From GCA-2701705 sp036163455 (GTDB lineage Bacteria > Pseudomonadota > Gammaproteobacteria > GCA-002705445 > GCA-002716945): a DNA stretch of 16,397 nucleotides. This document shows, in pieces, positions 6,724 through 14,317 of this stretch; the stretch's first letter is position 1, and each line of letters starts with the position of its first letter. Position numbers and translations under genes: made by a program. The stretch spans positions 1 to 16,397 of the forward strand of contig JAYZKL010000016.1 in the NCBI GenBank assembly GCA_036163455.1, read 5' to 3'. The notes beneath the pieces are model-generated. The model worked only from the letters and a program-made list of their open reading frames with translations. It was not told the DNA's origin and did no database searches.

Positions 6724-8352
6724 ATGAATTCCATTAAAAGGACAGATATCTTAATCGCTGGTTCAGGATTGTCAGGATTAGCTACTGCTCTCTCAATCTC
6801 AAAAAAATTTAATGTTACTTTAGTTACAAAAAACCAATTAGATGAATGTTCAACTGCATGGGCGCAAGGAGGTATAGCTTCTGTTTCATCTAAGATAGAT
6901 ACTTTTGAAAAGCATTTTTATGACACACTGAAAAATGGTCATGGCCTTGTTGATAAGAAAATTGCTATGCAAATTATTAGTGAAGCACCAAAAGCTATAA
7001 AGTGGTTAATTAAAAAAAATATAGAATTTACCAAGGAGAATGGTTTTATTAATTTGACCCTTGAAGCTGGTCATAGTGAGAGAAGAATCTATCATGTTAT
7101 GGATAAAACAGGGAAGATTATACATAAAAAATTGTTAGAAGAAATAAAATCAAGAAAAAATATTAAAATTTTAAGTAATTGCCAAATAATTGATTTAATA
7201 ACATCTAGATCTAATATTAGAAAATCAAATACATGTTTGGGCGCATATATTTTTAATCAAAAGAAAAAAAACGTTGAAACTTATATAGCAGAAAGAGTAA
7301 TTCTTGCAACTGGTGGGGCAAGCAAATTATACCAATTTACTTCAAACCCAAAAACATCTACTGGTGATGGTGTTGCAATATCATATAGAGCTGGCTGTAC
7401 AATTGCTAATATGGAATTTGTACAATTCCATCCAACATGCCTATTTCATCCTCATGCGAAATCTTTTCTTATATCTGAATCTTTACGTGGCGAAGGAGCA
7501 AAACTACTGACACCAAATAGGAAATTTTTTATGCAAAAATATGATGATAGAAAAGAACTTGCCCCTCGAGATGTTGTGGCTAGAGCAATAGATTCTGAAA
7601 TGAAAAAATATGGCTACTCACATGTTTTATTAGATATAAGTCAAAAACCTTCATCATTCATAAAGAAAAGATTCCCATTAATTTATAAAAAATGTCTAGA
7701 AATTGGATTAGATATTACACAATCTCCAATACCAGTAGTGCCAGCATCACATTATACTTGTGGTGGAGTGCATACAAAAATTGATGGTGAAACGGATGTT
7801 GAGAGACTATATGTTTTGGGTGAAGCTGCACATACTGGATTTCATGGCGCCAATAGACTAGCTAGTAATTCGCTTTTGGAATGCTTAGTGATGGCAATGA
7901 AATGTGCTAAAAAAATTAATAGTGGTTCTATTTTAAATTTTAAACATGGAATTAACAAACTTCCTCAATGGGATGACAGCTATGTATCAGAATCTAGAGA
8001 AAATATTGTGATTTCGCATAATTGGGATGAACTTAGAAAAATTATGTGGAATTATGTTGGAATTGTTAGATCAGATAAACGATTATTGAGAGCTCTTCAA
8101 AGAATAAAAATTATCGAAAATGAAACTAATGAATATTATCATCAACATAAACTAACTACTGATTTGCTAGAGCTAAGAAATATTATTGAGGTTTCGAAAC
8201 TCATTATTAAGTCTGCATTAACTAGAAAAGAAAGTAGGGGCCTACATTATTCAGAAGATTATCCATTACCAAATAAAAAATTTGAAAAGAATACATTTAT
8301 TGGCGGAGTGAGGGAAAATAATTTCTTAAGACTTATAACTGCTAAATCTTAA
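6724..8352 (+). CDS. nadB: L-aspartate oxidase
   Basis: NadB is an FAD enzyme that oxidises L-aspartate to iminoaspartate, which NadA converts to quinolinate in de novo NAD synthesis. At 542 residues it is the usual length (E. coli 540). The dinucleotide-binding GSGLSGLA is at 13-20, STAWAQGGIAS at 43-53, LATGGASKLY at 194-203 and HPTC at 236-239. SESLRGEGAKL is at 251-261, APRDVVARAID at 280-290 and HYTCGGVHT near 343-351. The family block GEAAHTGFHGANRLASNSLL is at 366-385, and SRGLHYSEDYP lies near the C-terminus. The gene is divergent from rpoE, as in E. coli and Pseudomonas, and its last 11 bases overlap the 3' end of orn on the other strand. No nadA or nadC is in the window. Confidence 0.97.
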   Translation: MNSIKRTDILIAGSGLSGLATALSISKKFNVTLVTKNQLDECSTAWAQGGIASVSSKIDTFEKHFYDTLKNGHGLVDKKIAMQIISEAPKAIKWLIKKNIEFTKENGFINLTLEAGHSERRIYHVMDKTGKIIHKKLLEEIKSRKNIKILSNCQIIDLITSRSNIRKSNTCLGAYIFNQKKKNVETYIAERVILATGGASKLYQFTSNPKTSTGDGVAISYRAGCTIANMEFVQFHPTCLFHPHAKSFLISESLRGEGAKLLTPNRKFFMQKYDDRKELAPRDVVARAIDSEMKKYGYSHVLLDISQKPSSFIKKRFPLIYKKCLEIGLDITQSPIPVVPASHYTCGGVHTKIDGETDVERLYVLGEAAHTGFHGANRLASNSLLECLVMAMKCAKKINSGSILNFKHGINKLPQWDDSYVSESRENIVISHNWDELRKIMWNYVGIVRSDKRLLRALQRIKIIENETNEYYHQHKLTTDLLELRNIIEVSKLIIKSALTRKESRGLHYSEDYPLPNKKFEKNTFIGGVRENNFLRLITAKS

Positions 8353-8890
8353 ATATTGTCTTTCTATAATACCTTAATTCAGCAATGGAATCCCTTACAT
8401 CCTCTAGCGCTCTATGGTTTGAACTTTTTTGAAAGTTTGCGATATCTTCGTAATACCAGCGTCTACCAACTTCTTTAAATGAACTGACATCAAGGTTTCT
8501 ATAATGAAAAAAAGATTCTAATTCAGGCATGCATCTCGCTAAAAAGCGCCTGTCTTGACAAATACTGTTGCCGCACATAGGTGAATGTCCTTTAAAAGCA
8601 AATTGTTCTAAAAATTTAATTGTTCCTTTTTCAGCTTGGGTTTCATTAGTGGTACTATCAATTACTTTTTCAAATAATCCACTTTTCTTATGTTGATTTG
8701 TATTCCAATCATCCATACTATTAAGCACAGATTGTGGTTGGTTAATAATATAAGTTGGTCCATCAGCTAAAATATTCAGGTTTTTATCGGTAACAATTGT
8801 TGCAACCTCAATAATATGATCTCTTTGTGTATCCAAACCAGTCATTTCAAGATCAATCCAAATTAAGTTGCTTTTATCTTTCATTTTCAT
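8342..8890 (-). CDS. orn: Oligoribonuclease
   Basis: Orn degrades two- to five-base RNAs, and pGpG from cyclic-di-GMP breakdown, to mononucleotides; it is essential in many gammaproteobacteria. The 182-residue protein (E. coli 181) is a complete DEDDh exonuclease: D13 and E15 in IDLEMTGLD, D113 in CQDRRFL, and H159 and D164 in NHRALEDVRDS. Two ATG codons (8890 and 8884) are possible starts, giving MKMKDKS or MKDKS; they differ by two residues. It is convergent with nadB, overlapping by 11 bases, and divergent from the M48 protease gene after a short AT-rich gap. Confidence 0.97.
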   Translation of the reverse strand: MKMKDKSNLIWIDLEMTGLDTQRDHIIEVATIVTDKNLNILADGPTYIINQPQSVLNSMDDWNTNQHKKSGLFEKVIDSTTNETQAEKGTIKFLEQFAFKGHSPMCGNSICQDRRFLARCMPELESFFHYRNLDVSSFKEVGRRWYYEDIANFQKSSNHRALEDVRDSIAELRYYRKTIFKI

Positions 8891-8913
8891 AGAGTATCAT
8901 ATTTAAATATAAT
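8885..8913 (+). promoter_or_regulatory. Possible promoter for the M48 protease gene
   Basis: TATAAT at 8908-8913 is a perfect -10 hexamer in the 43-base gap between orn and the protease gene. The hexamer 17 bases upstream, TTTCAT (8885-8890, inside orn), is only a partial -35 match. Transcription would start near 8920, which would exclude a TTG start at 8919 and favour ATG at 8934. Confidence 0.3.
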
Positions 8914-8933
8914 ATAAATTGATACTTGAATAT

Positions 8934-10181
8934 ATGACTACATCCTTAATTCTATTTACACTACTCCTATACTTCATTACAAAGTTTGCTTTGGATGCTA
9001 TCCAAATGAAATATATAAAATCAATGAAAATCACAGAAAGTGAATTGAATGTATTGAAGCTTAATAGACAGCATTTAGAAAAATCAGCTCTATATAATAC
9101 TGATAAGCTTATAATTTCAATGCTAAATTTAGTTGTACAAATTTTTATAATTTATATCTTTTTATTTGGTGGTGGACTAGATTATCTTTCAGGAATTATA
9201 GCTTCATTATATTCAAAAGAAACTTTCTTCTTAAGCTTTGTAAATCCAGAATTACTTATTATAATAATATTCTTTCTAATATTATCCATACTTGAAATAC
9301 CTATTACCCTCTATAAAATTTTTGTAATTGAAGAAAGATATGGGTTCAACAAGATGTCGTTGAATTTATTTTTTAGAGATTTACTGATTTCTCTTATACT
9401 TTCTATTTTCATTATATCAATTTTGTTTTTATCTTTTTTATTTTTATATTTAAATTATGAAAAGAGTTGGTGGGTGCTAATGTGGATAGTTTTTCTATTA
9501 TTTAATATTATTTTATTATATGTATACCCTACTATTATATCTCCACTTTTTAATAAATTTAAAAAGATAGCTGACAAAGATATTTTAGGAGCAATTGATA
9601 ATTTAACAGAGAAAGTAGATTTTAATATTAAAAATGTCTATGTAATGGATGGCTCAAAAAGATCAAAACACTCAAATGCTTATTTTACTGGTTTTCATAA
9701 AAATAAAAGAATAGTCTTCTTTGATACTCTTCTTGAAAGTCTTTCAATTAACGAAATAACATCTGTGCTAGCCCATGAAATTGGTCATTATAAAGAAAAA
9801 CATATTCTAAAATCTATTATGATAAATATGATCTTGAGCTTATTTATTTTTTTTATGATGTTTAAGTTATCCAATTTTGATATTTTTTTCATGGCCGTTG
9901 GGGTTAATACCATTACACCATCAACTATAATTTTAACATTTAGTTTGCTGTTCCCTGTGATAGGCTTTTTTATTACTCCATTACTAACTTCTTTTTCAAG
10001 AAAAAATGAATATGAGGCTGATAATTTTGCAAAAAAATATACAAATAAGAATGATTTAATATCTGCACTTACTAAACTTTATAAAGAGAATTTAACTATA
10101 TTAAAACCTAGTCCTCTATATGCAGCTTTTTACTATACTCATCCAACTGTATTTGAAAGAATTAAAAAATTAGATTCTTAA
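8934..10181 (+). CDS. Ste24-type M48 family membrane zinc metalloprotease
   Basis: This is a multi-pass integral membrane protease resembling the CAAX prenyl protease Ste24. From ATG 8934 it has 415 residues; residue numbers here follow that start. Hydrophobic segments are clear near 4-17, 62-82, 107-125, 150-172, 182-202, 296-312 and 330-355. The zinc site HEIGH is at 281-285, and a downstream NEYEAD at 358-363 supplies the glutamate ligand. VIEERYGFNKMS near 131-142 is the Ste24 N-terminal family block, and YTHPTVFERI near the end matches the HP-ER block of M48A enzymes. Bacteria lack prenylated CAAX proteins, so the role is probably membrane protein quality control, which is inference. An in-frame TTG at 8919 could add five residues. 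It is not HtpX, which is shorter. Confidence 0.88.
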   Translation: MTTSLILFTLLLYFITKFALDAIQMKYIKSMKITESELNVLKLNRQHLEKSALYNTDKLIISMLNLVVQIFIIYIFLFGGGLDYLSGIIASLYSKETFFLSFVNPELLIIIIFFLILSILEIPITLYKIFVIEERYGFNKMSLNLFFRDLLISLILSIFIISILFLSFLFLYLNYEKSWWVLMWIVFLLFNIILLYVYPTIISPLFNKFKKIADKDILGAIDNLTEKVDFNIKNVYVMDGSKRSKHSNAYFTGFHKNKRIVFFDTLLESLSINEITSVLAHEIGHYKEKHILKSIMINMILSLFIFFMMFKLSNFDIFFMAVGVNTITPSTIILTFSLLFPVIGFFITPLLTSFSRKNEYEADNFAKKYTNKNDLISALTKLYKENLTILKPSPLYAAFYYTHPTVFERIKKLDS

Positions 10182-10197
10182 TTTCAGAAAAGAAATT
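10180..10197. terminator. Weak hairpin between convergent M48 protease and recR genes
   Basis: AATTTC (10180-10185) and GAAATT (10192-10197) pair across a six-base loop, followed on the plus strand by AT-rich sequence with a five-T run at about 10204-10208. The stem has one GC pair only, so it would be a poor intrinsic terminator. It is listed because it occupies the whole 15-base gap between two convergent genes. Confidence 0.25.
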
Positions 10198-10817
10198 TAA
10201 ATAATTTTTCTCTCATTAAATGCATGAGATATGGTTTCACTGTCTAAATAACCTAACTCGCCATTCAATGGTATGCCAAAAGCAATTCTCGATACTTTAA
10301 TAGACATTTTTGAAGCAAGTTGTTGTACATAATGAGCTGTAGCTTCCCCTTCAACCGTTGTACTAGTAGCAAGAATTAATTCAGTAATTTTCTTTTCCTC
10401 AAGATTTTGTTGTAGCCTCTTAATTCCTACTTCAATCGGCCCTCTTCCATCTAATGGGGATAAGCTGCCATCAAGCACAAAAAAATAACCATTATAATCA
10501 GTGCTTTGATCAATAATATAGGCATCTGATGGGGATTCTGTAACACAAATTTTTGATGGGTCTTTATTTTGAGCAATACAAATATGACATTCTCCATTTA
10601 CTTGTTTATCAACATCTTCAATATCTAAATAAATTCCACAAACCTTACAACTAGCTATGTTAGATGTAATATTGTTTAATTTGTCAGCCAAATTGAGTGT
10701 TAAATCATTATTTGATCTTATTAGTTGGTAAGCCATTCTTTGAGCTGATTTTCTTCCTACTCCAGGCAGTATTGTTAGAGCATCTATCAAATCATTTAAA
10801 TTCTTGGATTGCTTCAT
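10197..10817 (-). CDS. recR: Recombination protein RecR
   Basis: RecR forms a DNA clamp that, with RecO and RecF, helps RecA displace SSB at gaps. At 206 residues it is full length. The helix-hairpin-helix LPGVGRKSAQRMA is at 17-29, and the zinc finger has C57, C60, C77 and C80. The Toprim domain starts at ICVTESPSD (90-98) and has the TTVEGEATA block at 153-161. The strongly conserved C-terminal motif, RIAHGVPVGGELE in E. coli, reads RIAFGIPLNGELG here, losing the histidine and the last glutamate. It sits 2 bases after ybaB in the standard dnaX-ybaB-recR order. No strong Shine-Dalgarno site is seen, so coupling to ybaB is likely. The RecO partner begins at the other end of the window. Confidence 0.96.
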   Translation of the reverse strand: MKQSKNLNDLIDALTILPGVGRKSAQRMAYQLIRSNNDLTLNLADKLNNITSNIASCKVCGIYLDIEDVDKQVNGECHICIAQNKDPSKICVTESPSDAYIIDQSTDYNGYFFVLDGSLSPLDGRGPIEVGIKRLQQNLEEKKITELILATSTTVEGEATAHYVQQLASKMSIKVSRIAFGIPLNGELGYLDSETISHAFNERKII

Positions 10818-10819
10818 TT

Positions 10820-11128
10820 CTAAAAAGGAAGTTTGAATCCTGATGGAAGGTTCATTAAATCCCCCATTTTATTTTTAATCTCTTTCTCAACTTTATTGAT
10901 AGCATCATTGCAAGCAGCCATAATCAAATCTTCTAACATCTTCTTATCATTGTTAAGGGCTGAAGGGTCAATCTCTATATTAGTGATTTTATGATTTCCT
11001 TTCATAGTAACCTTTACTGCCCCAGCACCTGATTCACCTTGAACCATAATTTTTTCAATTTCTTCTTGAGCTTTTTTTGCATTCCCTAAGACCTCTTTTG
11101 CTTGCTTCATTTTATCAAATAAACTCAT
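10820..11128 (-). CDS. ybaB: YbaB/EbfC family nucleoid-associated protein
   Basis: YbaB/EbfC proteins are small dimeric DNA-binding proteins that associate with the nucleoid. The 102-residue sequence has the family pattern: a charged N-terminal helix (about 5-30) with a MKQA-like start, VKVTMKGNHKITNIEIDPS in the middle, and a second helix ending KMGDLMNLPSGFKLPF, close to the GM-PGF-PF ending of E. coli YbaB. It lies 13 bases after dnaX and 2 bases before recR, the conserved three-gene order. A GAGG lies 11 bases before the ATG. Confidence 0.95.
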   Translation of the reverse strand: MSLFDKMKQAKEVLGNAKKAQEEIEKIMVQGESGAGAVKVTMKGNHKITNIEIDPSALNNDKKMLEDLIMAACNDAINKVEKEIKNKMGDLMNLPSGFKLPF

Positions 11129-11141
11129 CTGTTAACCGCCT

Positions 11142-12761
11142 CTATCTGTCTTTAATTTTTGTAATAGAATTTTTGTCAATTTCTGCATCAAAATGTTTTT
11201 TTATATTATTTATATTTTTATCAGTATCTGCAACATGGAATGCTGCTTCTGCTTCATCTTTTTCCTTCTGTTCTTCTTTCATTGCTGGAGAATTTAGTCC
11301 TTCTTCATACTCTACTTCCACAGACATTTTTTTATCAATAAATAGATTAACTTGATTTATCAAATTATCAATACAAGTTTTTGGATAGACATCTTTCTTA
11401 TTGCTAGAAATTTTAAGCACCGCTTTTCCATTCATATAAGGCATATATATTGAATTTTTAGCTAAATCTAATGATAAACCCGATATATCAAGCTTGCTAT
11501 ATATATCATCCCATACGAAACCTTCTAAAATCTTATCTTCTTTGAACAAAGTTCCATTGGTTTCACCATTAGCCTTATGCTTTTCATCTAGCTTTTTGTC
11601 ATCACTTTTAAGTGTACTTTGAAAATTATTATCAGGTTTGCGGGTATTATTATTATTAGTTTTTGATTCACTACTAGCATTATCATTATTGAAGAGAATC
11701 ATGCGTAAAAGAATCATTGTTAAGTGGTCACGTTTGTTGGTAGAAAATTTAAAATCTTTTTTTGATGTAATTGCAATCTGATAAAACAATTGCAAATCTT
11801 TGGAGTCTATAATCTTAGATTGTTGTTCAATAAATTTAAAATCATGACTATTCTTATCAATAAAATCTGGCTTAATCTTAAAAAGAGTTATTTTATAAAA
11901 AGTGCTAATGATTAGATCAATAATCTTCTCATAATTAGAATTAGGGGATAGTTTTTCTATAGATTCAATTAATTTCTCAGAATTAAATATAAAAATATTA
12001 GAAATTAAGCTTTCTATAATTTTGCTGTCGACTTCTCCTAATAATAATTTAATTTTTTCTGAATTTAAATCTCCATTACAATAGGCTATGCATTGTTCCA
12101 GAATGCTTAATCCATCTCTAATGCTTCCCTTTGCAGCCCTAGATATGATTTCAGTAACATTTTTATCAAACTTGATATTTTCTTTTGTAAGTACATTTAA
12201 AACATGATTATTAATCGTATTTGTATCCACTGTTGATAATTTAAAATGTAAACACCTAGATAAAACTGTCTCTGGAAGTTTCTCAGGCTCAGTTGTTGCT
12301 AATAAGAATTTGACATGTTTTGGAGGTTCTTCAATTGTTTTAAGCAAAGCATTAAAGCTTTTATCAGAAAGCATGTGTACTTCATCAATTAGGTATACTT
12401 TAAATGCTGAAGATGTTGGAGAATATTGCACATTCTCCATTAGTATTCTTGTATCTTCAACCTTTGTTCTTGATGCAGCATCTATTTCAATAAGATCAAG
12501 ATGATTTCCCGAGTCAATTTGAATACAAGAACTGCAGGTTCCACATGGATTAACAGATACTCCTTTTTCACAAAGAAGTGACTTAGCAAATATCCTTCCA
12601 ATAGTTGTTTTTCCTACTCCACGAGTTCCAGAAAAAAGATAGGCGTTATGTATTTTTTGTAATGAAATTGAATTTGATAGAGTTTGAACTATAAAGTCCT
12701 GGCCAACTACTTCATCAAATTTTTTAGGTCTGTATTTTAGCGCTAAGACATCATTATTCAT
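11142..12761 (-). CDS. dnaX: DNA polymerase III subunit tau (and possibly gamma)
   Basis: DnaX is the ATPase core of the clamp loader and, as tau, ties the polymerase cores to the DnaB helicase. The 539-residue protein has Walker A GTRGVGKTT at 45-53, the zinc cysteines C64, C73, C76 and C79, Walker B DEVH at 126-129 and sensor-1 region SRC at 168-170. Domain III ends near 357, an Asn/Lys-rich linker covers about 358-400, and a tau-type C-terminal domain starts at about 409 (GFVWDDIYSKL). It ends with the DPAVQ-FGAEI-like tail common outside the enterics, so tau is intact though shorter than E. coli (643). It begins 14 bases after the double-cupin gene. Two possible -1 slip sites are described separately. 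Confidence 0.97.
   Translation of the reverse strand: MNNDVLALKYRPKKFDEVVGQDFIVQTLSNSISLQKIHNAYLFSGTRGVGKTTIGRIFAKSLLCEKGVSVNPCGTCSSCIQIDSGNHLDLIEIDAASRTKVEDTRILMENVQYSPTSSAFKVYLIDEVHMLSDKSFNALLKTIEEPPKHVKFLLATTEPEKLPETVLSRCLHFKLSTVDTNTINNHVLNVLTKENIKFDKNVTEIISRAAKGSIRDGLSILEQCIAYCNGDLNSEKIKLLLGEVDSKIIESLISNIFIFNSEKLIESIEKLSPNSNYEKIIDLIISTFYKITLFKIKPDFIDKNSHDFKFIEQQSKIIDSKDLQLFYQIAITSKKDFKFSTNKRDHLTMILLRMILFNNDNASSESKTNNNNTRKPDNNFQSTLKSDDKKLDEKHKANGETNGTLFKEDKILEGFVWDDIYSKLDISGLSLDLAKNSIYMPYMNGKAVLKISSNKKDVYPKTCIDNLINQVNLFIDKKMSVEVEYEEGLNSPAMKEEQKEKDEAEAAFHVADTDKNINNIKKHFDAEIDKNSITKIKDR
11757..11763 (-). other. In-phase A AAA AAA heptamer inside dnaX
   Basis: Codons TCA AAA AAA GAT (S333-K335-D336) give an X XXY YYZ heptamer. 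A -1 shift leads to AGA TTT and then TAA at 11751-11749, making a product of about 337 residues. This resembles the E. coli gamma mechanism in form, but the cut falls before the last helix of domain III, and I see no upstream Shine-Dalgarno-like stimulator or strong downstream hairpin. A second, weaker site, GAC AAA AAG CTA near 11594-11599, would end after two residues within the linker. Confidence 0.25.
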
Positions 12762-12775
12762 TCTAATATTTTATA

Positions 12776-13483
12776 TCAATCATGCTTTAAATTCCCAGTT
12801 TTTACAAATATAAGAGCTCCTTCCTTCTCAGTATATGGTTTGTGTTGACTTAAATGAGGACTACGTATCCAAGAACCTTTCGGGTAAACACCATATTCAT
12901 CAAAAAATGTTCCTTCGAGAACAAAGATCTCCTCACCGCCCCAATGCTGATGAGTGTTAAATTGTGTATTTGGTTCCCATTTAACTAATGCAGTATGTTC
13001 ATCCTCAAATTCATGAAGTGGCATAACATATAAGCCAGGTACTAATCCAGGAAGCCATGAACTGTTGAGCGTATCTTTTATAACACGCTTGTCGTCATTT
13101 TTACTGAATTGTCTAAGTTTTACAAAAATAGTACAACCATCTCTACTAAAGGGATTATGTTTCGACCCATGCGGATTTCGTATATATGTACCTTTTGGAT
13201 AAGATCCATATTCGTCTTCAAAAATACCATCTAAAACAAAAAATTCTTCACCTGCTTCGTGTATATGCTCTTCAAAAGAACTATTAGGAGCAAATCTGAC
13301 TATAGATGTAGCAATTGCTTTTTCTCCTTGATTGTTTCTCTCTAGATAAATTCTCTCAACTCCATCAGAAGGAGATTGATGCCAAGGCTCTTTTTTGCTA
13401 TTTACTACAACACGTTCTAAAAAATTTTGATTTACCTCAATTGGCTCATCTTTAAAAACAGTTGTTAATTTTTTATTGGACAT
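12776..13483 (-). CDS. Tandem double-cupin protein (ChrR-like cupin)
   Basis: This 235-residue protein is two cupin domains of the ChrR C-terminal type. Repeat one has HIH at 73-75, EE at 79-80, H105 and H109; repeat two has HQH at 178-180, EE at 184-185, H210 and H214. All ligands recur at a spacing of exactly 105 residues, and 25 of 40 positions are identical from F70-H109 to F175-H214, with DEY-G-YPKG and IR-PH in both. Two metal sites are therefore expected. It lacks the N-terminal zinc anti-sigma domain of true ChrR, so it is not itself an anti-sigma factor by sequence. Related stand-alone proteins are often annotated as ChrR-like or acetylacetone-cleaving-type cupins; the substrate is unknown. 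The weak site AGAAAG abuts the ATG. It is 14 bases upstream of dnaX and may share its transcript. Confidence 0.85.
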   Translation of the reverse strand: MSNKKLTTVFKDEPIEVNQNFLERVVVNSKKEPWHQSPSDGVERIYLERNNQGEKAIATSIVRFAPNSSFEEHIHEAGEEFFVLDGIFEDEYGSYPKGTYIRNPHGSKHNPFSRDGCTIFVKLRQFSKNDDKRVIKDTLNSSWLPGLVPGLYVMPLHEFEDEHTALVKWEPNTQFNTHQHWGGEEIFVLEGTFFDEYGVYPKGSWIRSPHLSQHKPYTEKEGALIFVKTGNLKHD

Positions 13484-13548
13484 CTTTCTATAGTAACACG
13501 AAGAAAATATGATTCGAAACGACTCTTTTTTGTTAATATATTAATATA
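13484..13548. promoter_or_regulatory. Divergent region between two cupin genes, with an inverted repeat
   Basis: These 65 bases separate the double-cupin gene (minus) from the stand-alone cupin gene (plus). The only GC-richer patch is 13511-13525, where GATTCG and CGACTC flank AAA and pair at five of six positions, followed by a run of six T. It could be an operator, or a short hairpin. For the minus-strand gene TACTAT near 13491-13496 is a possible -10, with TTTCGA 18 bases upstream, overlapping the repeat. Confidence 0.35.
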
Positions 13549-13869
13549 ATGAAATCTAAAGTTGAAAGGCCGTGGGGTTACTATCGAGTAGTTCACACTA
13601 TCGGTAAAAACATAAAAGTTAAAGAACTTGTTATAGAGCCAGGTAAAAGTCTGTCAAACCAAAGACATTTTAAGAGGTCTGAAATGTGGTATGTTGTAAA
13701 AGGTAAGTGTAAAGTTAATGAAGACTTATTAAAGCCTCTTTCAGATGCATACAATATACCAGTAAAAACCTGGCATAGAGCGCATAATCCTTTTGAAGAA
13801 CCATGTCATATCATAGAAGTCCAACACGGATCTGAGTGTGTTGAAGAAGATATAGAAGTGGCTGACTAG
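13549..13869 (+). CDS. Stand-alone cupin resembling type II phosphomannose isomerase
   Basis: The 106-residue protein aligns with the C-terminal cupin of type II mannose-6-phosphate isomerase/GDP-mannose pyrophosphorylase (ManC/AlgA). RPWG is at 7-10, PGKSLSNQRHFKRSEMW at 31-47, VVKGK near 49-53, WHRAHNP at 75-81 and IIEVQHG near 88-94, ending in an EEDI. The family normally reads Q-HxH-RAEHW; here the second metal-ligand histidine is Lys (H40, then K42) and the His of EHW is Met, so catalysis may be lost or altered. No nucleotidyltransferase domain is attached and no mannose pathway gene is nearby. The TATAAT just upstream overlaps the ATG, so it cannot be a normal -10 for this start. No Shine-Dalgarno site is seen. 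The gene is convergent with the next one, 10 bases apart. Confidence 0.78.
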   Translation: MKSKVERPWGYYRVVHTIGKNIKVKELVIEPGKSLSNQRHFKRSEMWYVVKGKCKVNEDLLKPLSDAYNIPVKTWHRAHNPFEEPCHIIEVQHGSECVEEDIEVAD

Positions 13870-13879
13870 CTTTTTAAAA

Positions 13880-14317
13880 TCAACTATTTTTATTATAAAA
13901 TTCTAAAAATGTTTTGGTAACCAGATATGGTCTCTTATAATTTTTGAGAAATTGCTCTTTTAATTCTCTTGCCGCAGGCATTGGGTTTTCTCCAAGATTA
14001 TCCATGGTTCTGATACCTTTGTTTGTTTCCATAAAAGAGAATCCTGTATAGTGAGATAATCCATCTATTTTAAAAACAAAGCTTCTAGCTCTTACATAAA
14101 GAATATAAATTTCAAAATCTAATATAATGGAAGAAAATTCTAATCTCCCCTCATCATCTGAAATTTTATTAATCTGTAATTCTCCTAATTTAATTTCCAA
14201 ATCATTTTTAACTAAATCAACTGAAGATAATAAATTTACTACAACATTAGTAAATGGAACTAAAAAGTCTACAGAGCTTTTTATATTTATCTCTTCCTTT
14301 TTAATGCTCTCAATCAT
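13880..14317 (-). CDS. Hypothetical protein, 145 residues
   Basis: I do not recognise this protein. It has no signal peptide or membrane segment. The middle alternates hydrophobic and polar residues (about 60-95), suggesting beta strands (FSSIILDFEIYILYVRARS, then FVFKIDGLSHYTGFSF). A Pro/Ala turn (ENPMPAARELKEQFL near 109-123) leads into helical sequence with aromatic residues at the end. It looks like a compact cytosolic alpha/beta domain. Its ATG overlaps the stop of the DUF4399 gene within ATGATTGA, an 8-base overlap typical of coupled genes, so it is probably the third gene of the MBL-Rieske unit. Codon and base use match the neighbours, which argues that it is a real gene. Confidence 0.75.
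   Translation of the reverse strand: MIESIKKEEINIKSSVDFLVPFTNVVVNLLSSVDLVKNDLEIKLGELQINKISDDEGRLEFSSIILDFEIYILYVRARSFVFKIDGLSHYTGFSFMETNKGIRTMDNLGENPMPAARELKEQFLKNYKRPYLVTKTFLEFYNKNS

Noticed and set aside
8919..8933. TTG at 8919 as the start of the M48 protease gene
   Set aside because: It has no ribosome-binding site and lies at the predicted transcription start of the nearby TATAAT; the ATG at 8934 begins directly before the first membrane segment.
13545..13550. TATAAT upstream of the stand-alone cupin gene
   Set aside because: It includes the first two bases of the ATG, so it cannot be the -10 element of a transcript that begins before this start codon.
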